Counted from the stretch's first letter, positions 1-9,473 are shown. The stretch is 64,000 bases of DNA from Gammaproteobacteria bacterium (GCA_018661465.1 JABJIC010000004.1:46871-110870); one strand, 5' to 3'. Notes: generated by a model not told the origin, from the letters alone. Translations and numbers: made by a program.

Positions 1-1101
1 GGGATGTTGCAAGTTGGGCCACGCTCCGCTGGAGCTAAGCCTGGGCCAGCGTGTTACGACAAAGGGGGAGTGGAAGCCACTGTCACCGATGCAAATCTGA
101 TACTGGGAAGGCTTCTTCCTCAATCTGCGCTAGCGGGATCACTCAAATTGAATAGAGCCGCCGCGCTCAATGCAATTCAAAAACTGGCGGATGAGCTCGG
201 CTTGTCAGTGATTGATACAGCGACTGGAATTGTAGAGATCGCTAATGAGCATATGGCTAAGGCCATTGGCCTTATCTCGGTAAATCGTGGTCACGACCCA
301 AAGGAGTTTTTACTCTGCAGTTTTGGTGGAGCCGGTGGGCTTCATATTTGTGCGATTGCGGATGCTATGGGCATGAGCCAAGCAATGATTCCTGTTCACG
401 GTGGCGTGTTATCAGCTCTGGGAATGGTGACTGCTCGACGAGGCAGGCAATTCTCCAGAACATTGGGCATTCAGTTCAAAGATATTAATGAGAAGGAGCT
501 GAAGCAGAATTTTGAAGCCTTGCAGCTGCGTAGCATCGAGCAGTTAAGTAAAGAAGGAATCAAGCCGGAGCAATTGGAGACAAGTTGGAGCGCTGATATT
601 CGTTATTGCGGACAATCCTATAGCCTCAATCTTCCCTGGATATCTGTTGAGGAATCGGCTGATGCGTTCCAGGAGCTACACAGGAAGCGATATGGATTCG
701 GACATAAGGTTGAAATTGAATTACTAAATATTCGTGTGAAGGTTGAAGCGCCGGCTAGAAATATCTCCTTGCCCAGACAGCTAAAACGCGAACAATGCAA
801 TAAACCCGAGATTACGGAGGTCTTTTGTATTGGTAGTAGGTCTAGTGAGAGAACGAGCAATATTAGCGAGGAGAGTGGGGAAGATGTGAATCACGTTCTT
901 CGCCAGAAGAGCGCAGAGGGTCAAATGGAAAAGGCCGAGGTCTATGCCAGAGATCAATTTCCGATAGGGCATACAGTGATTGGACCGGCAATCATCACAG
1001 AATACTCTGCCACCAGTTTTATCGAAAAGGGCTGGAATGTTCGCCTGGATGACTTGGGGAATCTCATTCTGGGGAAAAATGTCGAGCGGGCTCCTCTCTA
1101 G
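1..1101 (+). CDS. Hydantoinase A / 5-oxoprolinase family protein, C-terminal part (gene enters from the left)
   Basis: The reading frame is already open at base 1, so only the last 366 codons are present and the ATG at base 4 is internal. Near its start it has SAGAKPGPACYDKGG, the signature of the HyuA/oxoprolinase family (N-methylhydantoinase A, 5-oxoprolinase A subunit, acetone carboxylase-like), followed by TDANLILGRL and the FGGAGGLHIC segment of the ATPase-fold domain. The C-terminal third matches the usual beta-rich HyuA C-terminal domain (GPAIITEYSATSFIEKGW). The family performs ATP-dependent opening of cyclic amides or related carboxylations in the cytoplasm. The exact substrate cannot be inferred. 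A partner HyuB subunit would be expected upstream or fused, outside the window. No HyuB follows downstream. Confidence 0.9.
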   Translation, partial: GMLQVGPRSAGAKPGPACYDKGGVEATVTDANLILGRLLPQSALAGSLKLNRAAALNAIQKLADELGLSVIDTATGIVEIANEHMAKAIGLISVNRGHDPKEFLLCSFGGAGGLHICAIADAMGMSQAMIPVHGGVLSALGMVTARRGRQFSRTLGIQFKDINEKELKQNFEALQLRSIEQLSKEGIKPEQLETSWSADIRYCGQSYSLNLPWISVEESADAFQELHRKRYGFGHKVEIELLNIRVKVEAPARNISLPRQLKREQCNKPEITEVFCIGSRSSERTSNISEESGEDVNHVLRQKSAEGQMEKAEVYARDQFPIGHTVIGPAIITEYSATSFIEKGWNVRLDDLGNLILGKNVERAPL

Positions 1102-1114
1102 AACTAGTTCCTCT

Positions 1115-1144
1115 TAATGTATGGCAGGCGGTAATGTATGGCAG
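1115..1144. repeat. Short direct repeat, two copies of a 13-base unit
   Basis: TAATGTATGGCAG occurs at 1115-1127 and again at 1132-1144, in the 213-base gap between the hydantoinase gene and the next gene. A paired regulator-binding site or a chance tandem duplication are both possible. No promoter with a convincing -35 and -10 was recognised in the gap. Confidence 0.5.
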
Positions 1145-1314
1145 CTGGAACGGGTCAGGTCAGGGAGATAATGTGATCTGCTCTGTTTACACGTCAAATT
1201 CACAGGTGATATAACGGAACGTCGTTTGGATCTATTGGGATAGGCGGTCAGATTAAACAGCCGGGTGGGTGTCTCCCCTGCACAAACAAGAGTCAGGATA
1301 TAGGTGATTTAGCA

Positions 1315-2817
1315 GTGTTTACAGCTCGTAATATCAGCCTCTCGGCTTTGGCATTTTTGCTGCCAGGGTTTGCTGTGTTTGCTCAGGCAATCCCGGAAGA
1401 GACTGCTGAGCAGAATCAAAGCACTGTGATTGAAGCTGACCGTTCTCGTGTCCTGTACATCGAACGACCTTTTGCAATTGATGCCCCTGCTATAAAGTTT
1501 TCGGCTGCTGCTGAAAGCGTTGATGATCTGACTGCCACTGGCTCAACTACCAATGGACCAGCTACAGCCGGTTTAGAACAAACAGATTCCCTTCCTATTG
1601 ATTCACCAGAAAGAGCTGAAACCCCTGAGCCCGAGGTGATCATCAATCCGGAAGATGATCCTGAATTTATCCAGCGCACTGAGAGCATCCGTCAATACGC
1701 CAGATCGGTAGAAGCAATTGAGGCCAATGGAGGAGCTTGGGATCAGAGCCTGGAGCAGGAACTGGTATCGATGGGCAGCCTTTTGCAACAACAGGGCGTT
1801 CACCTCGGTGCAATCGATGTGTTTGAGCGTGCGATACACCTTAGCCGGATTAGCGCAGGCCTGGATAGTGTGGAGCAGGTGCCGACTGTCCAAAGATTGA
1901 TAGATAGCTATGTTGCGCTGGGAAACTGGGAGCAGGTGGACATATACAACGATTACTTATTTTATATTCAACAGAGAGCTTATGGTCTTGATGATCCGCG
2001 GATAATACCGGCTCTTGAAAGCATGGCGACCTGGCATGTACAGGCATTCAGGATCGGTTATGGCGATCTGCTAGGTCTACGACTCAGCTCTTCCCAAATA
2101 CTATTTGATGCCGCGGCAAAGATGGTCGGGCTTCATTTTGGCAAGAAAGATCAGAGGTATATTTCTAATTTAAGAAGGAGCGCCAGTTCTGCTTATCTAG
2201 CAGCCCGCAATGGAATATTGATGGCTCAGATAAATCGAGCCGATCTACGCACGGCACAGCAGGATCTCTATCAACAATTTAACGAAGGCAGAATAAGTTT
2301 CCCTCGAAGCAACCAAGCCGGTGAAGAAGTAATGCAAGAGATTATCTTGTTCTATCTTGAACAAGGAGACTCTCCCTACGATTTGGCCGAAGCGATTACT
2401 AACTTAGGTGATTGGTTTTTGTTGTTTGGTAGACGTGACGCAGCGGAGGAGCAATATCTAGCTGCCTGGCAATTCCTGGACGATCGGGAAAATGGCGCCG
2501 AACTGCAGGAGCGGCTTTTTGGTCAGATTGTAGCCTTGCCGACGTTCCTTAGGTCTGTTGCTAATCTGCAGCCTGAGACTGAAACGGCTTTTGAGAGCAC
2601 TGGTTTATATTCGGATTTTGCAGATCTGGTGTTCGATGTGTCGTCCTCTGGAGTTGTTCGCAATATCCAGTTCCTAACGGTAGAAACAGAGGAGAATGCT
2701 CTCCAATTGAGCATATTGAGGAGGTCGGTGCGAACTTCTAAATACCGGCCCATCATGCGAGAAGGGCAGCTCGTGGGCTCGGAGCAAAATTATTTCCGTT
2801 ATCGGTATTGGTACTAA
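1315..2817 (+). CDS. Secreted TPR-like protein with a possible TonB-C-like tail
   Basis: This 500-residue protein starts at GTG 1315. It has a hydrophobic N-terminal segment ending in FAVFAQA, which fits a signal peptide, so it is probably periplasmic or envelope-bound. Residues about 25-125 are acidic and low complexity. Residues about 125-400 are helical with TPR-like periodicity (for example LLQQQGVHLGAIDVFERAI and LFGRRDAAEEQYLAAW). The last 65 residues (FDVSSSGVVRNIQFL, then RRSVRTSKYRPIMREG) resemble the beta-alpha-beta tail of TonB C-terminal-like domains. I do not recognise a specific family. It is the first gene of a same-strand run of envelope genes reaching 16851, but a 359-base gap separates it from the next one, so membership of that unit is inferred. 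Confidence 0.75.
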   Translation: MFTARNISLSALAFLLPGFAVFAQAIPEETAEQNQSTVIEADRSRVLYIERPFAIDAPAIKFSAAAESVDDLTATGSTTNGPATAGLEQTDSLPIDSPERAETPEPEVIINPEDDPEFIQRTESIRQYARSVEAIEANGGAWDQSLEQELVSMGSLLQQQGVHLGAIDVFERAIHLSRISAGLDSVEQVPTVQRLIDSYVALGNWEQVDIYNDYLFYIQQRAYGLDDPRIIPALESMATWHVQAFRIGYGDLLGLRLSSSQILFDAAAKMVGLHFGKKDQRYISNLRRSASSAYLAARNGILMAQINRADLRTAQQDLYQQFNEGRISFPRSNQAGEEVMQEIILFYLEQGDSPYDLAEAITNLGDWFLLFGRRDAAEEQYLAAWQFLDDRENGAELQERLFGQIVALPTFLRSVANLQPETETAFESTGLYSDFADLVFDVSSSGVVRNIQFLTVETEENALQLSILRRSVRTSKYRPIMREGQLVGSEQNYFRYRYWY

Positions 2818-3176
2818 TTCCAGTCCGATAGCGGTAGCATCGAAAGGAAGAACCGGTACAGAAACCTGACCTTGCAAGACCTGTTCAGCAAAGGTTAAGG
2901 GGAAAAGGCCTATTACAGAGATAGGCTAGGCATTCTCCGTCGCATAATTGCTCGCTTCATTGAGAGAAAGCCCTCAGGAGATAGCTTGTAAGAGATAGCC
3001 CAAAGAAGACAGATAAGCCTGACAGATGCGTATCGGTATAGAAGTGATTAGTCAGGCGCTGGACTGGATGGATCCAAAAACCAGCAACATGACGCTAAAA
3101 AGCGTAAAAATCCGAAAAATTGTCGAAAGGCTCAACTAATTGAAAGCTTTTTTGACGTTTCAAGGTCAGAACTATC
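2818..3176. other. 359-base intergenic stretch with one weak hairpin
   Basis: No convincing gene was found. A 6-bp stem (GCCTAT/ATAGGC, 2908-2926) lies about 90 bases after the upstream stop but lacks a T tract, so it is at best a weak terminator. A 37-codon frame at 3026-3139 (starting MRIGIEVISQALDWMD) has no ribosome-binding site and is not called. A TTGACG motif just before 3177 could be a -35 element, but no good -10 goes with it. Confidence 0.4.
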
Positions 3177-4307
3177 ATGCAAATTATGTATAAACCAATT
3201 CAAGGCCTGGTGAGGTTGTCACTGCTGACAGCTATAAGTGCGGCATTGCTAGCCTGCCAGTCCAGCAGTCAGAGCAGCTCTGCTAGTTCGCCATCTATAC
3301 CTTCTTCATCCAGCTCCAGCAGCCAATCATCGCCGAGTATTCCTTCGACGAGCTCATCATCCAGTAGTTCTCCGAGCTCCAGCCAGAGCAGTAGCCAGAG
3401 CTCGAGTCCGAGCTCAAGTAATAGTCCGAGCTCCAGCTCAAGCCAATCCCAAGGTAGCAGCGGAGCAAGCTCATCGGTGCCGGCTGGAACCCAGAGCGCG
3501 TCTAGCTCAAACAGTAATGGGGGACGACAGGGCTCGATTCCCTCATCAAGCCAGTCTTCAGCGAGCAGTGGTGACCAAAATTCCAATGCGGGGCAGACGG
3601 CCGCCGGAGGACAGACGAATAGCAACGATGGCACGTCCGGAAGCAACCCCGGGCAGGATGCCGGATCTCAGAGTCGATTTCCCGGGGATCAGGCAGGAGA
3701 TAGCGGAAGCCGCGACTCTTCCACCGGTGACATTGGAAGTGGGGGAACAGATTCATCATCAGGAGGTTTAGGGCGGCCAAGTGGGGATTATAGTCTTGAT
3801 ACCCTTCCAGATGGCGTATTAAGTGGTAATTCTACTGGCTCTGCAAGCACCTCTGGTAACAGCTCTGGCTCAGAGCAAGGGACAGGTGCAATGACCGCCG
3901 AGGAGCGAGCCGCCGTTCTGGATGATCGATTGCGCAGAGGCTATGAAACCTTTGACGGCTTTATTCTTGGTGAAAGAGAGAGAGCCCAGGCTGAAAGTAA
4001 CGCGGCTGGAAGCGCCGCCCCTGGTGGTGACGCCGGCGGGGGTTCAGGGAGTTCATCATCTCAGCCTCAGACCATGCCAGAATCTGGAGCGACATCAGGA
4101 GCGGTTGTTGCCAGTTCGCCTCAGAGTGGCAGGCCACCTGAAAGTGAGGAATCATTTCCTCCACCGGAAGACATTCCCAGTGGCCGTGACGATGACGTTG
4201 TAGCCAGGCAACTAAGGGAGGCAGCGATGAGTGAGCCTGACCCTGTTCTCAGGGAAGCTTTATGGGAAGAGTACCGAAATTATACAGGCATAGGTGAAGC
4301 TCAATGA
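3177..4307 (+). CDS. Serine-rich low-complexity lipoprotein
   Basis: This 376-residue protein has a lipoprotein signal peptide with lipobox LLAC (Cys27), so it is probably anchored to a membrane by lipidation. Residues 28 to about 140 are almost pure Ser with Gln, Pro and Asn, like a long flexible spacer. Residues about 140-240 are Gly/Ser/Asp-rich. The C-terminal part has short helical segments (EERAAVLDDRLRRGYETFDG, and AVLREALWEEY-like sequence near the end). There is no catalytic signature. Its stop overlaps the start of the next lipoprotein gene in an ATGA arrangement, so the two are translationally coupled. A spacer-like lipoprotein beside a putative envelope motor suggests a structural role. 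That is inference only. Confidence 0.75.
   Translation: MQIMYKPIQGLVRLSLLTAISAALLACQSSSQSSSASSPSIPSSSSSSSQSSPSIPSTSSSSSSSPSSSQSSSQSSSPSSSNSPSSSSSQSQGSSGASSSVPAGTQSASSSNSNGGRQGSIPSSSQSSASSGDQNSNAGQTAAGGQTNSNDGTSGSNPGQDAGSQSRFPGDQAGDSGSRDSSTGDIGSGGTDSSSGGLGRPSGDYSLDTLPDGVLSGNSTGSASTSGNSSGSEQGTGAMTAEERAAVLDDRLRRGYETFDGFILGERERAQAESNAAGSAAPGGDAGGGSGSSSSQPQTMPESGATSGAVVASSPQSGRPPESEESFPPPEDIPSGRDDDVVARQLREAAMSEPDPVLREALWEEYRNYTGIGEAQ
3260..3480 (+). repeat. Degenerate serine-codon repeat tract
   Basis: Within the Ser-rich lipoprotein gene the DNA is a run of imperfect AGC/TCC/TCG/AGT serine codons with interspersed CAG and CCG, including several AGCTCCAGC and GAGCTC repeats. Such tracts can expand or contract by slippage, so length variation between strains is plausible. 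Confidence 0.7.
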
Positions 4308-5488
4308 AAGGCAATTCCAGAACACTAACAATCACTATATTACTGGCGTTCATTATTAGCGCCTGCTCAACCCACACGGTGAAAACTACGAGCTACACAC
4401 CAATCATTCAGGGCAGTCAGGATGTTCCCGAGGAATTATTACTTGATGTTGGCGTTGCCATGTTCGATCCAGGTATCGACGAGATCGATAAAGATGATGA
4501 AGAAGTTACCAATCATGAGATTCGTGTAGCGGAAGCGCGTTATGCGCCTTACTTGCTCGCTGAAACCCTGCAACGGTCTGCCAACTGGGGAATAGTGCGA
4601 TTGATGCCCAATGATGCCAGCCCGATGGACGTTTATGTAGACGGAACAATTCTGCTGTCCAACGGAGAGGCAATGATTGTTCGAGTTACCGTATCGGATT
4701 CAACAGGGCGAGAATGGTATACAAAGGTCTATGACGAAGTAATTAGCCAGTTCAGCTACGAGCCTAGTCAGCGTCAGCAGTCCGATCCGTTTCAGGTAAT
4801 CTATAACAATATCGCCAACGATCTATTCGCCTATAGATTATCCAATATTTCTGACACCGAGATTGTTGAGATCAGAACAGTTTCGGAATTGCTTTTCGCA
4901 CAGCGTTTTTCTCCCGATGCGTTTGATGAATATTTAGGCCGCGATAGACAAGGCTATTATCAAATTACTGCTCTCCCTGCAGAAAACGATCCAGTATTAG
5001 GAAGGGTTCGGGATATCCGCGAACGTGACTTTATGTTTATAGATACCGTACAGGATTATTACGCTACCTATGTGCGTCAGATGCGCCTCTCTTACGATTC
5101 ATGGCGTGAACAGAGTTATCAGGAAACCATAACTCTTAGGCAGCTTGATGCTTCAGCCCGACGACGTTTTTTAGCTGGAACAGCGGTAGTTCTCGGCGGG
5201 CTTGCAGCCGCCACCAGCGGTGGAAATTATGCGACCCAAACCGGTGGCGCCGTAGGTGTTGGTGCTGGCGCCATGCTTATAAAGAGTGGTTTCGATAAAC
5301 GTGCCGAAGCCAAGATTCACATGGAAGCTCTTGAAGAACTTGGGCAGTCACTTGAGAATGAAGTGGCGCCTCGCGTAATCAATCTGGATGATCGAACAAT
5401 TACTTTGACTGGAACAGTCGAAGAGCAATATGACCAATGGAAGGAAGTTCTTGCAGATATATATGCTGCTGAAGTTGGGAATATATAG
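4304..5488 (+). CDS. Lipoprotein of unknown function with a glycine-rich hydrophobic segment
   Basis: This 394-residue protein has a signal peptide ending in lipobox ISAC. The mature part holds a globular domain (about residues 30-180, with YVDGTILLSNGEAMIVRVTV strands resembling lipoproteins that assemble in the outer membrane) and an acidic middle. Around residues 285-330 there is a Gly/Ala-rich hydrophobic stretch (RRRFLAGTAVVLGGLAAATS, GGAVGVGAGAMLI) that could insert as a glycine-zipper-like segment. A short helical tail follows. The start codon overlaps the stop of the Ser-rich lipoprotein gene by 4 bases. I do not recognise a named family. Two lipoproteins in tandem ahead of a membrane TPR and PEGA protein suggest parts of one envelope complex. 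Confidence 0.75.
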   Translation: MKGNSRTLTITILLAFIISACSTHTVKTTSYTPIIQGSQDVPEELLLDVGVAMFDPGIDEIDKDDEEVTNHEIRVAEARYAPYLLAETLQRSANWGIVRLMPNDASPMDVYVDGTILLSNGEAMIVRVTVSDSTGREWYTKVYDEVISQFSYEPSQRQQSDPFQVIYNNIANDLFAYRLSNISDTEIVEIRTVSELLFAQRFSPDAFDEYLGRDRQGYYQITALPAENDPVLGRVRDIRERDFMFIDTVQDYYATYVRQMRLSYDSWREQSYQETITLRQLDASARRRFLAGTAVVLGGLAAATSGGNYATQTGGAVGVGAGAMLIKSGFDKRAEAKIHMEALEELGQSLENEVAPRVINLDDRTITLTGTVEEQYDQWKEVLADIYAAEVGNI

Positions 5489-5527
5489 AAACAAGGAACA
5501 AAGTCGCCTACGCGTATTGAATACCCT

Positions 5528-7063
5528 ATGTCAGAAAACGAAGTTGAAAATACCGAGCCAGTAGCATCTGGCCGCAGTACTGAGTCCGTCTTTCTTAATC
5601 CACCGCCTTCACCAAAGCAGGATAAACCTCCGGTGTGGATTTGGATCGGAATCTCCGGGCTATTGCTCACAGCTCTGGGAGTAATATTTGTTCTGCCGTC
5701 AGTAGTTGAAGAATATGAACTTCCTCTTGAGCGCAGAGTAGCCACTCCCGAACTTCAAGTTCAAGAATCCACAAGCCTTAGCACTACAGCAATCTCTCCT
5801 TTTGAAGAAGCTCAACGCTCAATACAACGAAAGGAAGCGCAGGATGTTCTAGCAGCATTGCTTGCGATCCAGGGAGAGCTCGATGAGCTTAATGTCGATG
5901 CCTGGGGTTTAAGCGATTATGAGTCGGCATTGGAACAGGCCAGCATCGGTGATGAGTACTATCGCACTCAGGACTTTCTTTTAGCTCGTGATACCTATGC
6001 TGTTGGCAGAGATGCCCTCGCCGCTGTGTTGGAAACTGTACCGACTGTTCTGGAACAAACATTAATTGATGCGCAACAGGCATTGGATCAAATGCGTGCT
6101 GGCGATGCCCAGGAATTGTTCGCTTTGGCTGTTTTATTCGCAGCGGACAACGAAGATGCGCAGATAGGACTGCAGCGTGCGCAATCACTGGATGACGTGA
6201 GTGGCCTTTTTGATATAGCAGACGATCAGTTTGAGCGTGGAGAGTTGGATCAAGCCAGGGATAATTATCAAGAAATTGTTAATTTGGATAGCTACAACGA
6301 AATCGCGCAAGAAAAACTCGATCAGGTTTTGGCTCAGATTCTCGAAAACGAATTCGCAGCCATAATGTCCGCTGGATATGCTCTCTTGGAACAAGCAAAG
6401 CCGCAAGAGGCAATAGCCGAATTTCAAAGGGCGTCTTCACTTGGCATTAATCAGGATCAAGCACTGGCGGCAATTACCCAGTCAGAGAATGAAATTTCCA
6501 ATGCTCAGATTAGCCAATTACGCGCTGTAATTTTTTCCGCTGAATTGCAGGAGCAATGGCAGGACGCAGCAGATAGCTACGATGAAGTATTGAAAATTGA
6601 TAGCAATCTTACCTTCGCAGTTGATGGTAAAGATTATGCTCAGAAAAGAGCGCAACTTGATTCTCTATTAGTTGCAGCTCTGGATAACCCCGAACGCTTA
6701 TCCGAAGATGCCGTGTTTCAGGAAAGTCTCGATGTATTTTATACCGGTCGTGCAATTGAAGAACCTGGCCCACGTCTAACTGCGCAGCTTGATGAATTAG
6801 AGATCTTTTTGGAAAACTCACAAGTAGCTATTGATATTCAGTTGCGCTCGGACAATCTAACTGATGTAACTCTTTTGCGTATAGGTAATTTGGGAGCATT
6901 TCAAGAAACTGCCGTTTCTCTTAAGCCGGGCCGTTATGTTGCAGTGGGCAAGCGATCAGGCTTTCGTGAAGTAAGGGAAGAGTTCACTGTGGGCTTTGGT
7001 TTGACTCCGGATGCCGTCATCGTCCAATGTGAAGAACCTGTTGTTGCGGCGAGTAGGCGTTAA
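5528..7063 (+). CDS. Membrane-anchored TPR-like protein with a PEGA-like C-terminus
   Basis: This 511-residue protein has a cytoplasmic, proline-containing N-terminus, one transmembrane helix at about residues 36-57 (WIWIGISGLLLTALGVIFVL), then a long helical extracytoplasmic region with TPR-like repeats. Examples are FDIADDQFERGELDQARDNY and LLEQAKPQEAIAEFQRAS. The last 70 residues (VSLKPGRYVAVGKRSGFREV) look like a single PEGA-type beta module, the same kind found five times in the next gene product. Topology is therefore N-in, C-out. The next gene's preferred ATG lies 5 bases after this stop, so the two are probably cotranscribed and may interact. Function is unknown; a scaffold role is inferred. 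Confidence 0.8.
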   Translation: MSENEVENTEPVASGRSTESVFLNPPPSPKQDKPPVWIWIGISGLLLTALGVIFVLPSVVEEYELPLERRVATPELQVQESTSLSTTAISPFEEAQRSIQRKEAQDVLAALLAIQGELDELNVDAWGLSDYESALEQASIGDEYYRTQDFLLARDTYAVGRDALAAVLETVPTVLEQTLIDAQQALDQMRAGDAQELFALAVLFAADNEDAQIGLQRAQSLDDVSGLFDIADDQFERGELDQARDNYQEIVNLDSYNEIAQEKLDQVLAQILENEFAAIMSAGYALLEQAKPQEAIAEFQRASSLGINQDQALAAITQSENEISNAQISQLRAVIFSAELQEQWQDAADSYDEVLKIDSNLTFAVDGKDYAQKRAQLDSLLVAALDNPERLSEDAVFQESLDVFYTGRAIEEPGPRLTAQLDELEIFLENSQVAIDIQLRSDNLTDVTLLRIGNLGAFQETAVSLKPGRYVAVGKRSGFREVREEFTVGFGLTPDAVIVQCEEPVVAASRR

Positions 7064-7067
7064 TAAC

Positions 7068-9146
7068 ATGGCAAGCCCTGACGACAAGCGCGAGAGCAAC
7101 GGGTCAATCGACCCCATCATTCCAGTAGACTTTACGCCCCATAATGAAAAGAAGCGGGCAATCAACTTCAAGTTCAGCTGGCTCCATGGCTTTGTCGTGG
7201 TTTTTCTGGCAATTGCTGGAAGCGCCGCTTTTTTTGTACTAACCGCAAGATCGGTCTTTGTCGAAGTGGATCCTATTACCGCTAGCATAGAGATAAAGGG
7301 TGGCTTGAATTTTAGATTAGGCCAGCGCTATTTGATCCGTACCGGTTCGTATCAAATTAGTTTAGCCAACGAAGGCTATCACGACACCGTTACTCAATTG
7401 TTGGTGAACGAGGAACAGGCTCAGACCCACCCATTTAGCATGCGCAGACTCCCTGGATTGATTTCTTTTGACAGCGGCGGGCTAGCCGGTGCCAGGGTGC
7501 AAATAGATGGAATTGATATGGGGTTAACCCCCCTCATAGATATCCCAGTGGAAGCTGGCGAACACCAATTATCCTTATCCAGAGATCGTTATCTTGATTA
7601 TGGAGAGACTATTAGTATCGAAGGGCGCGAAGAGAAACAGCAGTTTGATGCCACACTGGAGCCGGCCTGGGCAACGGTGAGTATCCGTTCGCAGCCCCCT
7701 GGCGCTGATGTAATGGTGGATGGGGAAATTGTTGGAATTACTCCCATCAACGCAGAAATTTTGCAGGGTGGCAGAGACTTGGTGGTAAAGCTGGGCGGAC
7801 ATAAAGCCTGGCAGGAAGATTTTGATATTATCGCTGGCGAAGATTTTTCAATACCGGCGATTGAATTGGAACCAGCAGATGGCTTGGTATTTATTCGGTC
7901 TAATCCTGTTGCTGCAAGTGTCACCATAGGAGGAGAGTTCAAAGGGCTGACTCCTCTGGAGGTGGCGTTGGCTCCGGATATCGATCATGAGTTTAGTTTT
8001 TTCAAGAACGGCTATTTTTCCAGCAAGCTCACATTGAGAACTGAAGCCGATGAAGAGCGAGAGTTAAATGTTGAGCTTGACCCAGAGCTGGCTAGCGTTC
8101 GTGTGCTTGCTCAACCCGAAGACGCTGAGTTATTCGTCAACGGAGAATTGCGTGGTCTTGCGAATCAAACAATTGAGTTGATGGCAGCAAGTCAGCAGAT
8201 AGAAATTCGTAAGGCAGGCTATGTTCCTTACACAACGGCGTTTACCTCTCGGCCGGGGCTGGATCAAGAAATACGAGTCACGCTTAAGTCATTGGAGCAA
8301 GCAAGAATTGAGCAGATTAGGCCGGTAATTACTTCTGCTGCGGGTCAGACTCTCAAGTTGTTCTATCCTGGTGCTTATACTATGGGTGCATCTCGCAGAG
8401 AAGCGGGAAGAAGGCCGAATGAGACACTACGAGATATAAAACTGGAAAGGCCATTTTATATGAGCCTACAGGAAGTCACTAACGCTGAATTCAGACTGTT
8501 TAATTCTGAGCACTCATCTGGAACTTTGCAGGGTCTCACGCTTGATAATATGGCTCAGCCGGTGGTGCGAGTAACCTGGGCTCAGGCAGCACTGTTTAGC
8601 AATTGGCTAAGTGAGCAGGAGTCTTTACCACCTTTCTATGAAGTAGTAGATGGAGAAGTAACGGGATTTAACCCAGATTCCACTGGCTATCGTTTACCCA
8701 GCGAAGCCGAATGGGCTTGGGCTGCCAGAACTGACGGCAGTGGCTCGCAACTGAAATACTCCTGGGGTGCCCAACTGCCTCCTTCAGAAAATGCAGGAAA
8801 CTTTGCTGATGTGAGTGCCCAATCCTATCTGGGAGAGATCATCTTCAATTATAACGATGGCTATCTGGCAACAGCCCCTGTCGCAAGTTATGAACCTAAT
8901 CATCATGGATTGATGGACATGGCTGGGAATGTTGCTGAATGGGTACATGACTTCTACGGAGCGGTGGGCTCAATCGGAGGAGTTGAAATCGATCCCCTGG
9001 GCCCGACTGAAGGGCAGTTTCATGCTATACGCGGTTCCAGCTGGGCTCATGGATCAATTACTGAGCTGCGACTCTCCTTTCGCGATTTTGGCGAAGAGGC
9101 AAGGGATGATGTGGGCTTTCGCGTAGCGAGATACCTGGAGGAATAA
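7068..9146 (+). CDS. Membrane protein with five PEGA repeats and a formylglycine-generating-enzyme-like domain
   Basis: I place the start at ATG 7068, just after the upstream stop; a frame-compatible ATG at 7011 lies inside the previous gene. The product is 692 residues, with one transmembrane helix near residues 38-60. Five PEGA-like beta modules follow, recognisable by G-x-TP turns such as DGIDMGLTPL, DGEIVGITPI and GGEFKGLTPL. The C-terminal ~230 residues are an FGE/SUMF1 fold (YRLPSEAEWAWAAR, GNVAEWV, RGSSWAHG, GFRVAR). Genuine FGE enzymes have a cysteine pair just after the RGGSW-type motif. Here that stretch (WAHGSITELRLSFRDFG) has no cysteine, so the domain is probably structural or carbohydrate/peptidoglycan-binding rather than an oxidase. 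PEGA modules are typical of surface or periplasmic assemblies. Confidence 0.88.
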   Translation: MASPDDKRESNGSIDPIIPVDFTPHNEKKRAINFKFSWLHGFVVVFLAIAGSAAFFVLTARSVFVEVDPITASIEIKGGLNFRLGQRYLIRTGSYQISLANEGYHDTVTQLLVNEEQAQTHPFSMRRLPGLISFDSGGLAGARVQIDGIDMGLTPLIDIPVEAGEHQLSLSRDRYLDYGETISIEGREEKQQFDATLEPAWATVSIRSQPPGADVMVDGEIVGITPINAEILQGGRDLVVKLGGHKAWQEDFDIIAGEDFSIPAIELEPADGLVFIRSNPVAASVTIGGEFKGLTPLEVALAPDIDHEFSFFKNGYFSSKLTLRTEADEERELNVELDPELASVRVLAQPEDAELFVNGELRGLANQTIELMAASQQIEIRKAGYVPYTTAFTSRPGLDQEIRVTLKSLEQARIEQIRPVITSAAGQTLKLFYPGAYTMGASRREAGRRPNETLRDIKLERPFYMSLQEVTNAEFRLFNSEHSSGTLQGLTLDNMAQPVVRVTWAQAALFSNWLSEQESLPPFYEVVDGEVTGFNPDSTGYRLPSEAEWAWAARTDGSGSQLKYSWGAQLPPSENAGNFADVSAQSYLGEIIFNYNDGYLATAPVASYEPNHHGLMDMAGNVAEWVHDFYGAVGSIGGVEIDPLGPTEGQFHAIRGSSWAHGSITELRLSFRDFGEEARDDVGFRVARYLEE

Positions 9147-9150
9147 ACGG

Positions 9151-9402
9151 ATGCGAACACTGTCTTTTCTTATTTTCCTAGTGTTTGGCCTCGGATCTTA
9201 CTCTTGGGCTGCCGAGAATGATCTGCCTGTAGCAGAAGACAGTTCAACTGCTGAGGAAAACGGGGCACAAGAAGTAGATCCAGCCGACTCGGAAGATTTG
9301 ATTCTAAGTGATGAAGAATTGGAAGAAGAGGGGCCGCGTCGGTTCATCCCCACCGAGCAGATTTCACAGGACCTTGGTGTTTCGTTTCCTGTAGATATAT
9401 AG
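9151..9402 (+). CDS. Small secreted acidic protein
   Basis: This 83-residue product starts at an ATG 5 bases after the preceding stop, with GAGGAATAAACGG as a ribosome-binding region. A signal peptide covers about residues 1-20 (FLVFGLGSYSWA, then AEN). The mature part is strongly acidic (EDLILSDEELEEEG) and ends in a short hydrophobic stretch. No family is recognised. Its position directly before the ExbB/MotA-like channel gene suggests a small accessory subunit of the same complex. That is inference. Confidence 0.65.
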   Translation: MRTLSFLIFLVFGLGSYSWAAENDLPVAEDSSTAEENGAQEVDPADSEDLILSDEELEEEGPRRFIPTEQISQDLGVSFPVDI

Positions 9403-9473
9403 CACTGTAGTTACAATAACAATTTGTAGACTGACGTTTGTTGATTTGAAAATTTTGAAGTAAGGGTATAACT

